Part shown: positions 1 through 11,567 of the stretch, piece by piece
How the letters are laid out: every line of letters starts with the position of its first letter
Position numbering within the stretch: position 1 is the stretch's first letter
The notes under the pieces: model-generated
The model's database searches: none
The model's input: the letters and a program-made list of their open reading frames with translations, nothing else
What the model was told of the DNA's origin: nothing
Source of the DNA: Dromaius novaehollandiae
Taxonomy: Eukaryota > Chordata > Aves > Casuariiformes > Dromaiidae
Length of the DNA: 64,000 nucleotides
Assembly (NCBI RefSeq): GCF_036370855.1
Contig: NC_088102.1
Span: 41,143,835-41,207,834 of the forward strand
Reading direction: 5' to 3'
Made by a program: the position numbers and the translations under genes

Positions 1-509
1 GCATAACGCTTTGTACCCTGTCTGTACCACTCATGTTTGTTTTGAATATACTTGGATACAGTTTGTTTGTTTATTTGCAAAGGGATAAGTAACAATCATA
101 AATAAGGCAACCCCCCTGAATCCTCATAGTATTGCCAAGTTTCTCAAAGTCACCATGAACACAGTAACCTACTCTCCTCAGATTTTTCAATAAGTGGCAA
201 TGATGAGAATTCTCTTTAATTAGACAAGCTGGGTTTTTTGGCTCAGGAGCCTGATAATGAGGAAAGCATTTGAAATACTGATTTATCATGCCTTTTATTG
301 ATGGATAGGAAATGCATATTTTTCTCACCTTCTCACAGTGTAGAGTTTGTTTCCTAAAATGTTAATAAGCATTTTGCTTGCTCTGTGTGTGTGGAAGTGG
401 CAGGCTTTTTTCCCACAGACCTGCTGCTGCTGCTCTGATAAAAATCTTGCAGAGCTGTATACAATACCTCTTGTGTGGTGTTGATTTTTTGATGTCTTTT
501 ACTCTCCAG
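1..509 (+). other. DCAF4: DCAF4 last intron (3' part)
   Basis: This stretch precedes the acceptor of the DCAF4 terminal exon. It ends in a pyrimidine-rich tract and CAG at 507-509. I searched both strands for the preceding WD-repeat exon and did not find it, so that exon lies before the window. Nothing else here is recognisable. Confidence 0.75.
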
Positions 510-703
510 TTGGCCAGGATTGCTACACTAGAATCTGGAGTCTCCAAGATGCCCATCTGCTCAGAACCATCCCTTCTCCCCACCCATCGTCCAAAGATGC
601 CATTCCCAGTGTGGTGTTTTCCTCAAGACTTGGGGGTAGCCAAGGAGTTCCTGGCTTGCTCATGGCTGTCAAACAGGATCTCTACCACTTCTCCTATAAC
701 TGA
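510..703 (+). CDS. DCAF4: DCAF4 terminal coding exon (partial gene)
   Basis: This is the last coding exon of DCAF4, a WD40 protein that acts as a substrate receptor for CUL4-DDB1 E3 ubiquitin ligases. The exon begins in phase 1 after an AG at 508-509: the first codon needs a G from the previous exon to give Val. It then reads 64 residues to a TGA at 701-703. Recognisable blocks are [12 protein letters not shown] (the end of a WD repeat), [15 protein letters not shown] and GLLMAV, ending in FSYN. These match the C terminus of vertebrate DCAF4 as I know it. The longest ORF at this place, 378-824, is in a different frame and is spurious. The exon points towards ZFYVE1, tail to tail as in mammals. 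The rest of the gene is upstream of the window. Confidence 0.93.
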
Positions 704-920
704 CACAGTTGATATTCTCCACATACCTGGGATACAAAGCCAGCATCCTATAGGTGACTTCAAAATTGTTAAACAAATCACTGTGCCATTGAGTCAATGT
801 GTGCTGTTCTTGCATCTGCTTTAGCCATGAGATTCTGAACCTCCTTCAGCAGGTTCATCAAGTCTTGCTCTATACATCTCAGACATCTTATAAATAAAAG
901 CAGAATGCTGATTAATTTCT
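704..920 (+). other. DCAF4: DCAF4 3' UTR
   Basis: This is untranslated sequence between the DCAF4 stop codon (701-703) and a probable cleavage site about 15-25 nt after the AATAAA at 893-898. It would be a short 3' UTR of roughly 210 nt. The exact end is inferred. Confidence 0.65.
893..898 (+). terminator. DCAF4: DCAF4 poly(A) signal AATAAA
   Basis: A canonical AATAAA lies 190 nt after the DCAF4 stop codon. It is the first one on the + strand downstream of that exon. Confidence 0.7.
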
Positions 921-2721
921 CAAGCAGAATTCAGCCTCTCTGACATCTAGTTGTAAGCTTTGAAAAGCTGATAACTTGCAGTATGGGGCTGACTCTCATA
1001 CTAGCTGGACTTGCTGTCAAAAGGCTGCTCTAATCCAACCCTAGTTTGATCAGGTATGTGACAGCTGTGGTTACCTCTACATTAGCAAGTAGACTGGTGC
1101 CACAGCATGGATTAGCAGAACAAAGCAGTTAGTGCTGAGAAGCTGACAGTATAGGTGTTCTGGGGTTTTATTTGGACTTGCTCTGATCTGGGTCCCTGAA
1201 GCAGCTGTCTCCACTACTTACCTGGCTGGAAGCAGTGCAAGGGAAAGCTATTTTCCTAGCCTTTGCTGGTAGCCCTCTGGGAGGGGCCATGCTAAACTTT
1301 GATGGTAGCATGCCACTGCCCTGCTACCATTTCCTCTAAAAGGCATCACGTATAGAACAAAGCCCCATTCCTAGTTCAGTACCTGGGTTGAATGTCCCAA
1401 TTAACTCATCGTAGTGCTTCCTAACCAAGTCCCTACCTGATTTGGAGTTTAGTCATCAGCCACATAGTAGTCCAGAAGGGCAGGCTTATTCATGCAGCTG
1501 TAGCCAGTTCTCTGGGAGCAAGAGTCAAGCGCTGTCTGGAGAGACTGTCTTTCTTTGGATGAGATCACTTGCTGTGGATTCAGGGCTTTTGAAAACAGAG
1601 GTACAACCAAGGCTTTTAGCTGCAAAGTTGTGGTACCAGCTCACAGTACCTGGGTGGCATTTTGGGAGCCAATACCTGTATTTCAGAGTGCTTGTCATCC
1701 AGTGGAGTCTCATTACCCTCAGCACCTGCCTATCAGTGGTGGCCTTGCCCAACCCAAACTGGCTATCCTGTAGATACTATACAGAGGAAGTATAGACAAG
1801 ATCATGGAGCCCCAGATATTGAAGGCTTTCAGTGAGGGCTGCTGCTAGCTGGGGCTGTTGATAGGCTTTGCAACCTAGTCCAGCACAGCCAGTGCCTGGC
1901 CCAAGGCAGGCAGTGATTGCGTTAGCCATGAGGGCTGCCACTTTGTCCAGCAGAAAATGCCACAGTCTTCCTGATGAGCAGTACAGCAAGGTTGCAATTA
2001 AGAGGGAGAATGTATTGAGTTGGCTCAGGGAGATGGCAGTGTCTGAGAGACAGGCTGGGTGTCTATATTCCCAGTGCTTCTGAAATCACGTAGATGCTGC
2101 ATGTGGGTGAGCCTTTATCACAGCAGAAACAACAAAGATGAGTTTCCCCAGTGGCTAGAGGTGCAGCCTTCAGCACAGTTGGAGTACCTAGGATGCTCTG
2201 TTTCTTTATTCCAGAGGGGTGTTTTGGTGCTGGGCATCAGGGGAGGAGGGGGCTTGCAATTCCATTTCAAAGCTTTTGTACTTCAGTAAATTACAGTCCA
2301 GGAATAAAAAAAGAAACAGTGCTAATACTCCTCTCATGTCTGTACACCCTCTCTCTGTTTCATCCCCCACTAGCATTCACTTCACCATGTCTTTTGAGCA
2401 TCTATAACTACTTTGCTCTCCAAGGCTCTTCGTGACTTTGCTGCTTGTTGCCCTGCACCTGGGGATCCTAGAAGCCCTTGCAGACTTAGGGCTAAGTGGC
2501 CTGCTAAAAGAGGTTGTGGAAGGCATCAGACAAGCAGCTGTTTTTCAGTGAAAGGTGTGTGGGGGGGGGGGGTCTGCTCAGTCTCCATGTATAAGCAGAG
2601 GCAGGGAATAGTGGTAACCATAGGTAATTGATTGTAAGAGTGATAAGCTGTAGTTCTGTCACAACCCAAAGGATTAAGCCTTAAGGGCTGAAGGATGCTC
2701 TGTTGGATAATTAGCCCCCCC

Positions 2722-2741
2722 CCACCACCACCACCACCACC
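2722..2741. repeat. (CCA)n microsatellite
   Basis: About seven CCA units follow directly on a run of C. Confidence 0.85.
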
Positions 2742-4969
2742 TTGTAGGGTGCCAAGCAATCCTGTTCCTGCCCTCAAAGGAAACCTTCACCACCCCTAGC
2801 CCAGGTGTGCAGCCTACTCATCCCTTCACATCCCCACTAGTGGCTGGAGCTTATTAAGCACACTTCAGGAGTGTGTCATCCAGCTTGGCTTCCTCCAAAA
2901 GGAATCCAGTTCATGCCCCACATGTGCTCTGTATTGTGAGTTGAATACACAGATTCCCTTCACAAGTGCAATGCCAACCTGGGCACAAGTGTGTGGGGGG
3001 GAGGGGGGGAGTGTCTTATTTTTCCAAGGCGCTCTCCCATTTCCTTTCATTTTTCAAGCAACCTTGGATGAGGGGGAATTACTCAAATACAAGCAGGCAC
3101 CAGCCAGGGTCAGTCCTGCTAGGATAAAGAATCCTCCCTGTCTTGCAGGGTTCCACATTCATTTCTCCTGTCCTCTCACCATCTTCAGGCCTAAGGAATA
3201 TGCCATTCTGGGAAACACTCTTCTTTCCAGCACTTCTATTGATCCCCACACTCCAATGTTACATGTGGTTATCATCTCTTTTATCCATTAATCCATACAA
3301 AAGACAAAAAACTATAGCAGGAAAATTCTCATCATGGGAGCAGTGCAACAGTATAGTGTGAATATATTCTACATGAAATAAGTGAGTTGTAAGAGTCATC
3401 TCTATATGAGATGAATCTCAGCAAATATTCAAAACACTCTTTCCTGTTGTCATGTACTTCAAACTCCCCAGATCTATCTTATATCCTATTAATAGGCAAC
3501 TTTTTTTTTCCCCCATAGGCAAACTGAGCTGTGAATTCCTTATGAGTAGCTGCTTCCCAGATACATCTGGCTTTAGTATCAGTACAGAGCCTCCTTTCTC
3601 ACACACAGTGTAGCAGATGCTGCTCAGAGCATACCCTGCTGCCCCTTCTTTCTAAAAAAACTGTTTATAGAGCTTTCCTGTCTTCTTCAGATGGTAAGTC
3701 CAGCCTCACTCACACAGACTTGCAGGCTCTTTCCTTTCCCCATACTACCCCAGATAATCAAGAGTTCAGTCTGGCTAACGCGGTCACCGATTCCCAGCTT
3801 GCCTTTCTTTCCAATTTAAGAAAACACGCTGCAGTTTGTGTTGGTTAGTTCTGTTTGTTTGGGAAATTTTCTGTTGCATGCACAGCGATTAATACATGCA
3901 GTACAACTTTCAAAAGTTTATGTATTGACTTAGTTAATAATGCATACTGCAGCTAGGCATCCGTTCAGGAAATAGGTAACTAACACCATCCCACTGCAAT
4001 CTCCTAATGTTACTTCTGATAATCAGCTCAGAGTTTACATCTTCACATTGGAGGGCTTTACATCAGTATTCTTGCTATTAAATGTGTGGTTCAAATGCTT
4101 GCTGGCAGCAAACCACAAGGATCGTGAACTCGCTTGAATCAAAATTAATTCAAGAATCTAAATTAGCATTTAAATTCTCTTCACTGCTCTTAACTCCAGT
4201 CATGCCTGTTCTGTGAGAATAAGACCCTGCAACAATTATGCCCAGTTGCTGTGGGAAACACAAACTAGGAGCTGTGGCAGAAAGGCATCTTACATAACTA
4301 AAGACTAAACTAAATAAACTGAAGTTTATTTCCCTTAGTCTCCCTTTAGGCAAAGCCCATTAAATGAAAGAAACTCATTTGCTTTCTACTGGTTCCAGGA
4401 GCCAAAGACATACACGTCCCTGCAAACCCATTCACCCAACCAGGGCTTTTGCAGGAGCAAGGAGAGGGGAAGCAGGGTAAAAGAGAGACAGTTTGGTGTC
4501 AGTGACAAACACCTAGCAGTTTGCAGACAGTAGCTGTCCTCATGCACCAGTGGCTAGGAACCAAAGACAACTAAAAAGAAAAAGACTGCAATGCTCACCT
4601 TCCTGCTCCAGTGTCAAAATACCCTACTCCTTTCCCTCAGCCTCCTAGCAAGGACTGAGTCTAGTAGGAAATTCCAGAAAGGCCTAAGGGCACCGCAAGT
4701 TAGTGAGGCTGGGGCACCCCTCATTCAGCAGGCACCACTTGTTTGGTCCTCTCCGCTCACTGGAGAGAGGAAAGCTGAGTGGACCACCAGGCGCTCTTCA
4801 CTGAGCAGACTTTACTGACAGGCTGTACAGAACAAAACTTCTGGTTTGCAGATCTCTGAGCACTAAGCTCCTTTGTGCTTTTTCCACTGTTGATCACAGC
4901 TATGAAGAGCTCTTGCTGGAGATGTGCTACATTCTTTTTAAGGAGAAAAAAACCTGCTTCTCTCTCCTG

Positions 4970-4998
4970 CTTCAGTAGCTCAAAAGGAGCTACTGAAG
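4970..4998. repeat. 12-bp perfect inverted repeat, 5-nt loop
   Basis: The arm cttcagtagctc (4970-4981) is followed by a 5-nt spacer and its exact reverse complement (4987-4998). A second, shorter inverted repeat, actagtg/cactagt, follows at 5002-5020. Confidence 0.85.
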
Positions 4999-7447
4999 AA
5001 TACTAGTGTCCTGCACTAGTTACTATTTCTTCATATATCCTAGCTATCTGTGTTCATCCAAACACTGTTTCATATCTTACACTTAGATGAATAGCTCAGC
5101 ACCAAGCAACAGTGAGATTCCAGCAGGGTTCCTACAGTGCAATGTGCAAGGCCTAGGAAATCAAGGCCATGGGAAGTTTGCAACCTCCCCCCAGTCAAAG
5201 TAGAGATTATTATTGACTCTTTTCTGTAGTCAAGCTAACCTTCAGTGTACAGCACTTGACTGCTGCCTCCTCTTCTTGTGGAAGAGGTTATTCTATTACT
5301 CTCTCTCTCTCTCCCCAGTTAAAGCAGCACTGGCCCCAGCTGCTCTGCCCCTCCCTGGTGAAGGAGCAGCAACATTTTCCTTGCTCCCTGCTTCCAAAGA
5401 AAGAACAGAGACTTTGCTCTAGCGGGAGTCTTTCCCAGGGTGTAAGAGATTAGAGCATGGCAAGGAAGTCCAGTTCCTCAAACAGCAGATAAAGGACCAT
5501 TGGGAATCCAAGGAACAGCCTGCCATGGCATGCTGTCCTGTCCATTGCAAGAAAAGCCCCCATGTACTTCAATAAATGATAAAAACTTGCGAACAGCCAG
5601 TTCCTCCCATCAGTATGTTACAGACGCCATAGAGTCTCACCCTTGTTACGTTCAATCCTATTATTAGCCATCTCTCTCCACCCTAACTAAAAAGTCTCTT
5701 TCCCCATAAAGCCATTTAGGTCACATAAGGAACTTAAAACCAGTTTAGGTTTCAAGCAGTTATGTTTAAGTGTCTAAAGGGGAGAGGGGAATTGTTTTGG
5801 GGTTGGGAGGGGTCATTTCTTTCTGTTGACTCTGATTTACTGCAAGACATGGCTGCATGGTCATTCTTCCCTGAAGAATACTGAAACTAAAACAGTTTAA
5901 AAAATGATTTTACTAGTCACAATTTCACTCTGGCATTTTTACATTTTGAGCTTAATTATCTAGCGCTGTTAGGTCACCATTAGATATTTGTTACAAGAAA
6001 GTGGGAATTTAAACCCAAATATGGTCATACTTTCTAACTGTCCCATTGCAGTAGCTTCTTTCAGAAAAGCTGTAATTTGACAATGGACAGTTCAGCTTTG
6101 GACCCCAAATCTTCAGTAGCTGGAGCAAAGTGACTGCTTGTACACAATGAGCTGAATCTAGCAGTCGGTATCAACCCAAAGTACTTCCTAGACAGGGGTA
6201 TTGGGGGGAGGGGAGGGAGCTGTTTGAAGGAGAGTTAACCAGAGAGTTCAAAGCACTTTACAAACTAGCTTTACATTTCAAAATGGAAACCAAGTCATAA
6301 AGCAGATGAGTAATTTTAAGTAAGGTCGGAAAATATAATCAAGGTCACTTGCCTTTTCTTGTTCAAACAACGTCTTTCCTATCTGCAGTTCTATTAATAT
6401 CACTACAAGCTGTGAAGCATTCTGGTGCTTTCCTGACAAGTCATCATCTATACATTATATGTACACTACTGTTTCTCTGTGCCTATTCCCCCCCCCCCCA
6501 AAAAAAAAATCTAAAGTTGATGTAAAACTGCCTTTCAAGTAGAACAAGAAAGATTTAACCAGCACTTGAAAATGTCAGAAATCAGTCAGCTTCAAAATCT
6601 CCAAATGGTCAGTCTTGGCATTAAAATTTCTGTAATGCTGCAATCAAAATATTCCCTACATTAGAGAGCTTTTTTTTTTTTTTTAAATACCTTGTACTCA
6701 TGTTGCTTTTTATATGTTTGTTAGAGTTATATCCAATAAAAATGAAGTTAAAAAGCTGAATACACTTCACTTTTGGCTTAAGATAACTGACTAGCTGCCA
6801 TTCTGATAACATTTGTTAGCTTTGTCACACTATATTGTTGATTTTGAAAACCCTCCTAAAAAGTTTTATTTATTTTGGCATTGCCATGACAGCATTGCGT
6901 ACGTGTCTGCGCTACAAACAAAAACATTTTATGACACATTATGTGCTGTAACTGACAGAATATACATGTTGACATTACTTACCAAGAAAAAGTCCTCAGC
7001 CAAAGGGAGGAGGAGAGAAAAAATAAATAAGTAAAAAATCAACCAGCTCTATCACTTGACCAAATTACTCTCTGTTCTCAAATTACTGGCAGGCAAAGAC
7101 ATATCTGTTGGTGCCAAGTTATTATACAGCCAACTGTAAATTAAATGCAAGGACAAAGCCACAATAGGTGGAGCTACAGTGACTGAAAACATCAGTTGAC
7201 AATGAAACAAAGAGAGGCTGCAAAATGGAGTGAGAGACTGGTACTTAAACCTCATTGGACTGGTTATGCTGGAAGTAAATGCACATAAAAAAAAGAGCAA
7301 AAAGTCTGTATGACCAGGTGGGAAGCCAGAGTCTTGCAATGTTAGAGCCCAGGCAACAAGGGAATCCATGAATTTCTCAGCAGGGGCACAGCTACAGCAG
7401 ACAGACACTTAGCATAAATGCAGAGCAGATCCAACATAACGGCAGCG

Positions 7448-7453
7448 TTTATT
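7448..7453 (-). terminator. ZFYVE1: Candidate distal ZFYVE1 poly(A) signal
   Basis: The + strand TTTATT reads AATAAA on the gene strand. A GU-rich stretch (GTGTCTGTCTGCTGT) lies about 40 nt downstream, which is typical of a real cleavage site. Confidence 0.45.
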
Positions 7454-8891
7454 TTAACAAAATGTTGACATCAAGAGCTAGTGAGAGTTGTCATGTTTTC
7501 CAGAATGCAGCCAAAAGGTCCAATTCACAAGTGACACAGGATCATATATGATACATTGGCAAACCTGAATAAGTGCAACTTAGCCTGTGAGGAATTGGGA
7601 AGGAAGATGAGCAAACAGGAAAACCAACAGAAAAAAGGGGGTAAAAGACAAAGGCTGCTTTTTTTGTGCAAAATCCTGACAATAGTTTTTCCTGACACAT
7701 CCATGTTGTTCTGCCCTCCATTTGCCTAGCTACAAGTCTCAGGTGCAATGTACACTTGGTATACATTTAAGCCAAGTTTGGCCTAAAGGTTTGGGGCAGG
7801 GAGTCTAACTGAAAATGAGCACATCTATATGAAGCTCACATACATCTGCTTTACAAAAGGGCAGGAAAACCCACACCACCTATTTGAAGGAGCATCTTCC
7901 ACTTTCACAATTGGCATAGATACCCACAATGGGAATAAATCCATCAGAATAGAGCAATCAGGTCAGCTGTATTTATTTCTCTATAAATCTAGACTTGTTT
8001 CTTGGTGCTTTGTATAAGGAATTAGTTTTTTTACTGGGGCATGCCTTTAGGAATATTTTGCACATCAGTTAATTCACATGATTCTTATATTATTCATGTT
8101 TTTCATAGCACTTCCTAATCAGAAGAGATGCAGAGGTTGCTTATCTACCAATAACCTGACATCACATTTCTGGCAAGAGAACAGTCTATTTCATTCTGTA
8201 ACTCAAAACATGCTTTTATCATGTCACATCTCAGACAAACCAGATTCATTATCTTAGCAAGACAATGTGCTCATTTTAACCACTGAAATATTAACATTAT
8301 AGTGAACTCAGTTGATCCAGAGGACAGACTATCATCCTGACCAACAGGAATTTAATGGTGAATCATTATTATGTCTCTGGTAAAACACACATACTGATCT
8401 TCTGGAAATTTTCTGGAAAATAGTCCTCCCCCACCCCATCCCTCTCCTCACAAATAAATGAGATTTTTCACATTCAACAATTCAGAATTTCATTCCTCAG
8501 TCCCATCTCGCTAAGTATTTTTAATATATATAAATATATATATAAAAAGACATATATGATACTAAGCTAGTATTCTTTACATCTCACACAGAAGTTGCAT
8601 TAAAGTGTCAGACCTCTTCCATACTGGCATGATGAGGCACCCTCAAGTTTGGGCTTTTGCAGAGCTCCAGAAAGGTTGCTGTTAACTGCAGACAGGTTTT
8701 GCAAAGACTCACTCTGGTTAGATGCTACCAATACCTCTGCAGGCAAAGCATCTCTAAGAGTTTATGAGTAAGGAACTCCATCACAGGTTTCTCCTGCTGG
8801 CATTAACCCTTGCCTTCAGGATGACAGTTCCACTCCGAGCACCAGATGCTCTCATGTTACTTACTGGTTTTTTTTTAGGATTTCTATTTTG

Positions 8892-8897
8892 TTTATT
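8892..8897 (-). terminator. ZFYVE1: Candidate proximal ZFYVE1 poly(A) signal
   Basis: AATAAA is present on the gene strand about 2.4 kb after the stop codon. The downstream context is less convincing than for the distal site. Confidence 0.3.
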
Positions 8898-9155
8898 TAG
8901 GCTTCCTGTACAGCTTTCTGTCCAAAGACATTGTTTAGAGCCCTTTAGGTTATAAAATCCTAACGCTGTTAATACCAGGTAGCATTGGGCTTTGCTAAAC
9001 CATGTATCTATCCCCTTTAAATAGCTTATCCATTTAATTCCCATGTTCTGTACTCTGTGTACACAGCACCCAGTACCATCAGAAAAGGGAAAAGATCTGA
9101 TCTACAGAAAACAGCAGTATACTTAAGTCTCATCGGTATTTTCCTCCTCTTTTCC

Positions 9156-9172
9156 GGGGGGGGGGGGGGGGG
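9156..9172. repeat. (G)17 homopolymer
   Basis: Seventeen consecutive G on the + strand, inside the presumed ZFYVE1 3' UTR (C17 in the transcript). Confidence 0.9.
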
Positions 9173-11334
9173 TGTGAGGAAACAACCCAACCCTTTCCAT
9201 ATTGTCCGGAAATAGTAACACCAAACCTGCTGCAGGTAAGCACCACACGAGAGATTTTGAACAATGTCTTGGAGCTGAGTGTTTTACAATCAGTCAAGAA
9301 TGGACTCTGTTTATCGACAGGTTGCTAAGATACTAAGATCACTTATGTACTAAAAACATATAGACAGTATTTGCTCTTAGAGTGAGCAAGAAATCTGACT
9401 GCGACAGAGAAAAAAAATTCAGACAAGTCATTGAAACGGATGCCAAGGATTTTATACAAGGAACTTCATGGTTGCTTTCTCTTTGTGCATTAACATGGTA
9501 GTAAAGCTGCATGCATAAACAGCACACAGGGCACAGCCTACAAACCAACAACACATTGTAACTGCATTGTTCACCCATTAAAAAAATAAAAAGACTTTGA
9601 ACCACAAAATTATGCTGAGTGTGTGGGATGTGTTTTAAGAGAGGATTTCTACCTATTTTTCTCATGCCCTTCCTTGGGCAACTGTCAGTTTATGCCAAAA
9701 TTTGCTTACAAAAACAGCAGACAGTCCCCAGCAAACTTAGCCAGTACAGAAGGTGTCAACGGAACATCTTTCAAGTCTACTTCCATGTGTAGGCTGGATA
9801 TAGTTGCGAAAGGGCAATCACTTTGTGAGCACGTTCTTTCAGAGACAAAGTGAGAACTACTTGTTACAAGGAAAAAGCCAGTACGCTTGTTCAGAAGATA
9901 AAGTCTTTTATAGCAGTTAAATTAATAATACAGTCCTAAAACAGGGTGTTGGGCACTCATCTACACAAGACCACATTTAACAAGCTGGGGGAAAAAATAC
10001 CACAGTTCCAGGACATTGGATCAAACTCCAGCCAATCCAAGAGGAGACAAGTCTCCTCCAGCAGAATTCTTGTCCATATAAGCCAACAAGGGAGGATTTC
10101 AGGCAGTTCAATCCACAGTGGTCTCTTACTTCTTTATCACTGGAACCACAAATCCACAGTACTACACAGTGTTAGTTAAGTTAAGTGGTCTTTTGGATGA
10201 TAAAAATCAGTGAATTCAATGCAGTCCTTTACTAATAAAGGATGAAGTCCAGTGAGTGCCACTTGCTAAGAGAGAAGAAGTTCCCATTTTCCAGGTGGAT
10301 TTGTAAGTTCATATTATTAGAAAAAAGACAAGTCAAATCTGTGAAGTTTCTATGCAATCACATCTGTGAACATGGAGGCTCCATAGATTTAGGGATCACA
10401 TAAAAAGAGGCAGAAAAGAAAAGTCATCACAACCCAAGCAACTCATAAACTTCATATCTCAGAATTGCCTATGTAACTTGTCTCTTGTTTTGCTCTGGAC
10501 AAAACTTAACTGCAACAAGCTGGCAGAGAAACCTGAAAAAAAACCTGAGTGCATGAGAACATTGTCAGAGAGAGTAAGACCTTGTTACCTTTTGATCTGG
10601 TACTGAAGTTGAAATGGCAGACTCTGAATATGTGCCATACTTTTGAGAGCTCTATTGGTCTCTACCAGTGGATTTATTTCAATTTGATACCTCTTGCACT
10701 GCAAGACCACTATTCATATCACAATTCAAACAAACTTGCTGATGAATTTAATCTTGCTGGGTTTAATCTTCCAGGGACAGAAGAACAGCACCTCCTGATG
10801 TAGGGTTGCTCCCATTATCAGATGCAATTCATAGACCAACATTGGAGATGCTTGTGATTTCCTGGCAGCATGGAATCCAAACCTTCCTCCCTTCCTCACA
10901 GGACACCATGATCAGCAAGATTTTCCAAAAGAATAATCAGAAGGCCAAAAATCTGATCCAATATAGTAAGGAACAACATCATTCATCATTTGAAATAGGA
11001 ATACTCAAAGCTTCATTAGCCAACTGTATTCTTAATATACTAAATTATACATAGATATATATATATGCATATTTAAATTGGAATAAAATACACTGGATTT
11101 TGGGTTGTTCATTTACAAGTGAGCTCCCTCTCTTCCCCAGTTAATTTGAAATTAAAACCTGAAGACTGAACTCAAGCTCATTCCCAGTGTTCCAAGATGG
11201 ATGTAACACATGACAGGAGGCCAGAAACATGCACTCTGGCTGCAACAGGTTAAAAGGTGAAAGGGAGACCAGATATTTCTGTTTGTAACCCTGAGAACAT
11301 AAAGAATTGCAAAGATCTGGAGAAGAACCTGGGG

Positions 11335-11567
11335 TTAAAGGTCACCAGGCTTTTTATTGCAGTTAAAGCAAACTCGGACTGGGTGATCCCATCCACGAGA
11401 GGGAACTGCTCTGCGGTCATGTGAGCACTCATCGCAGAATCCCTGGCCACAGGCCCGACAGTGGTGTTTGGAAAGTTTGATGTTGAATTCCTTCCGGCAG
11501 TTGTGGCAGTGCAAGATTTCATGGTCTGGTACCCAGTATGCAGGTCGGGCAGCATCTTTTACGAGAC
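11335..11567 (-). CDS. ZFYVE1: ZFYVE1 coding exon 11 (FYVE domain 2 and stop)
   Basis: 233 nt encoding the second FYVE domain: YWVPDHEILHCHNC, SKHHCRACGQGFCDEC, RAVPSRGWDHPVRVCFNC, ending KKPGDL and TAA at 11337-11335. It keeps the WxxD motif (WVPD) that FYVE domain 1 lacks. Confidence 0.96.

Larger units (their letters stand above)
921..7440. other. DCAF4-ZFYVE1 intergenic spacer
   Basis: This spacer lies between the 3' end of DCAF4 and the probable 3' end of ZFYVE1. I see no exon with a recognisable product on either strand, and the ORFs are short and of random composition. It holds homopolymer and simple repeats (G runs near 2562 and 2996, CCA repeats near 2722-2741, C/A runs near 6490) and two small hairpins near 4970-5020. 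Otherwise I recognise nothing in it. Confidence 0.6.
7441..11334 (-). other. ZFYVE1: ZFYVE1 probable 3' UTR
   Basis: This is the minus-strand sequence after the ZFYVE1 stop codon, with no further exon visible. Two AATAAA hexamers in the correct orientation could end it. One is at 8892-8897, giving a UTR of about 2.4 kb. The other is at 7448-7453, giving about 3.9 kb, and it is followed by a TGTCTGTCTGCTGT-type GU-rich element. The UTR length is inference; RNA data would settle it. It contains a run of 17 G on the + strand at 9156-9172. Confidence 0.5.

Noticed and set aside
378-824. 148-residue + strand ORF
   Set aside because: It overlaps the DCAF4 terminal exon in a different frame, has no recognisable domain and begins within intron sequence.
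11250-11555. 101-residue minus ORF overlapping FYVE domain 2
   Set aside because: Wrong-frame shadow of ZFYVE1 exon 11. The frame giving KHHCRACG is the real one.
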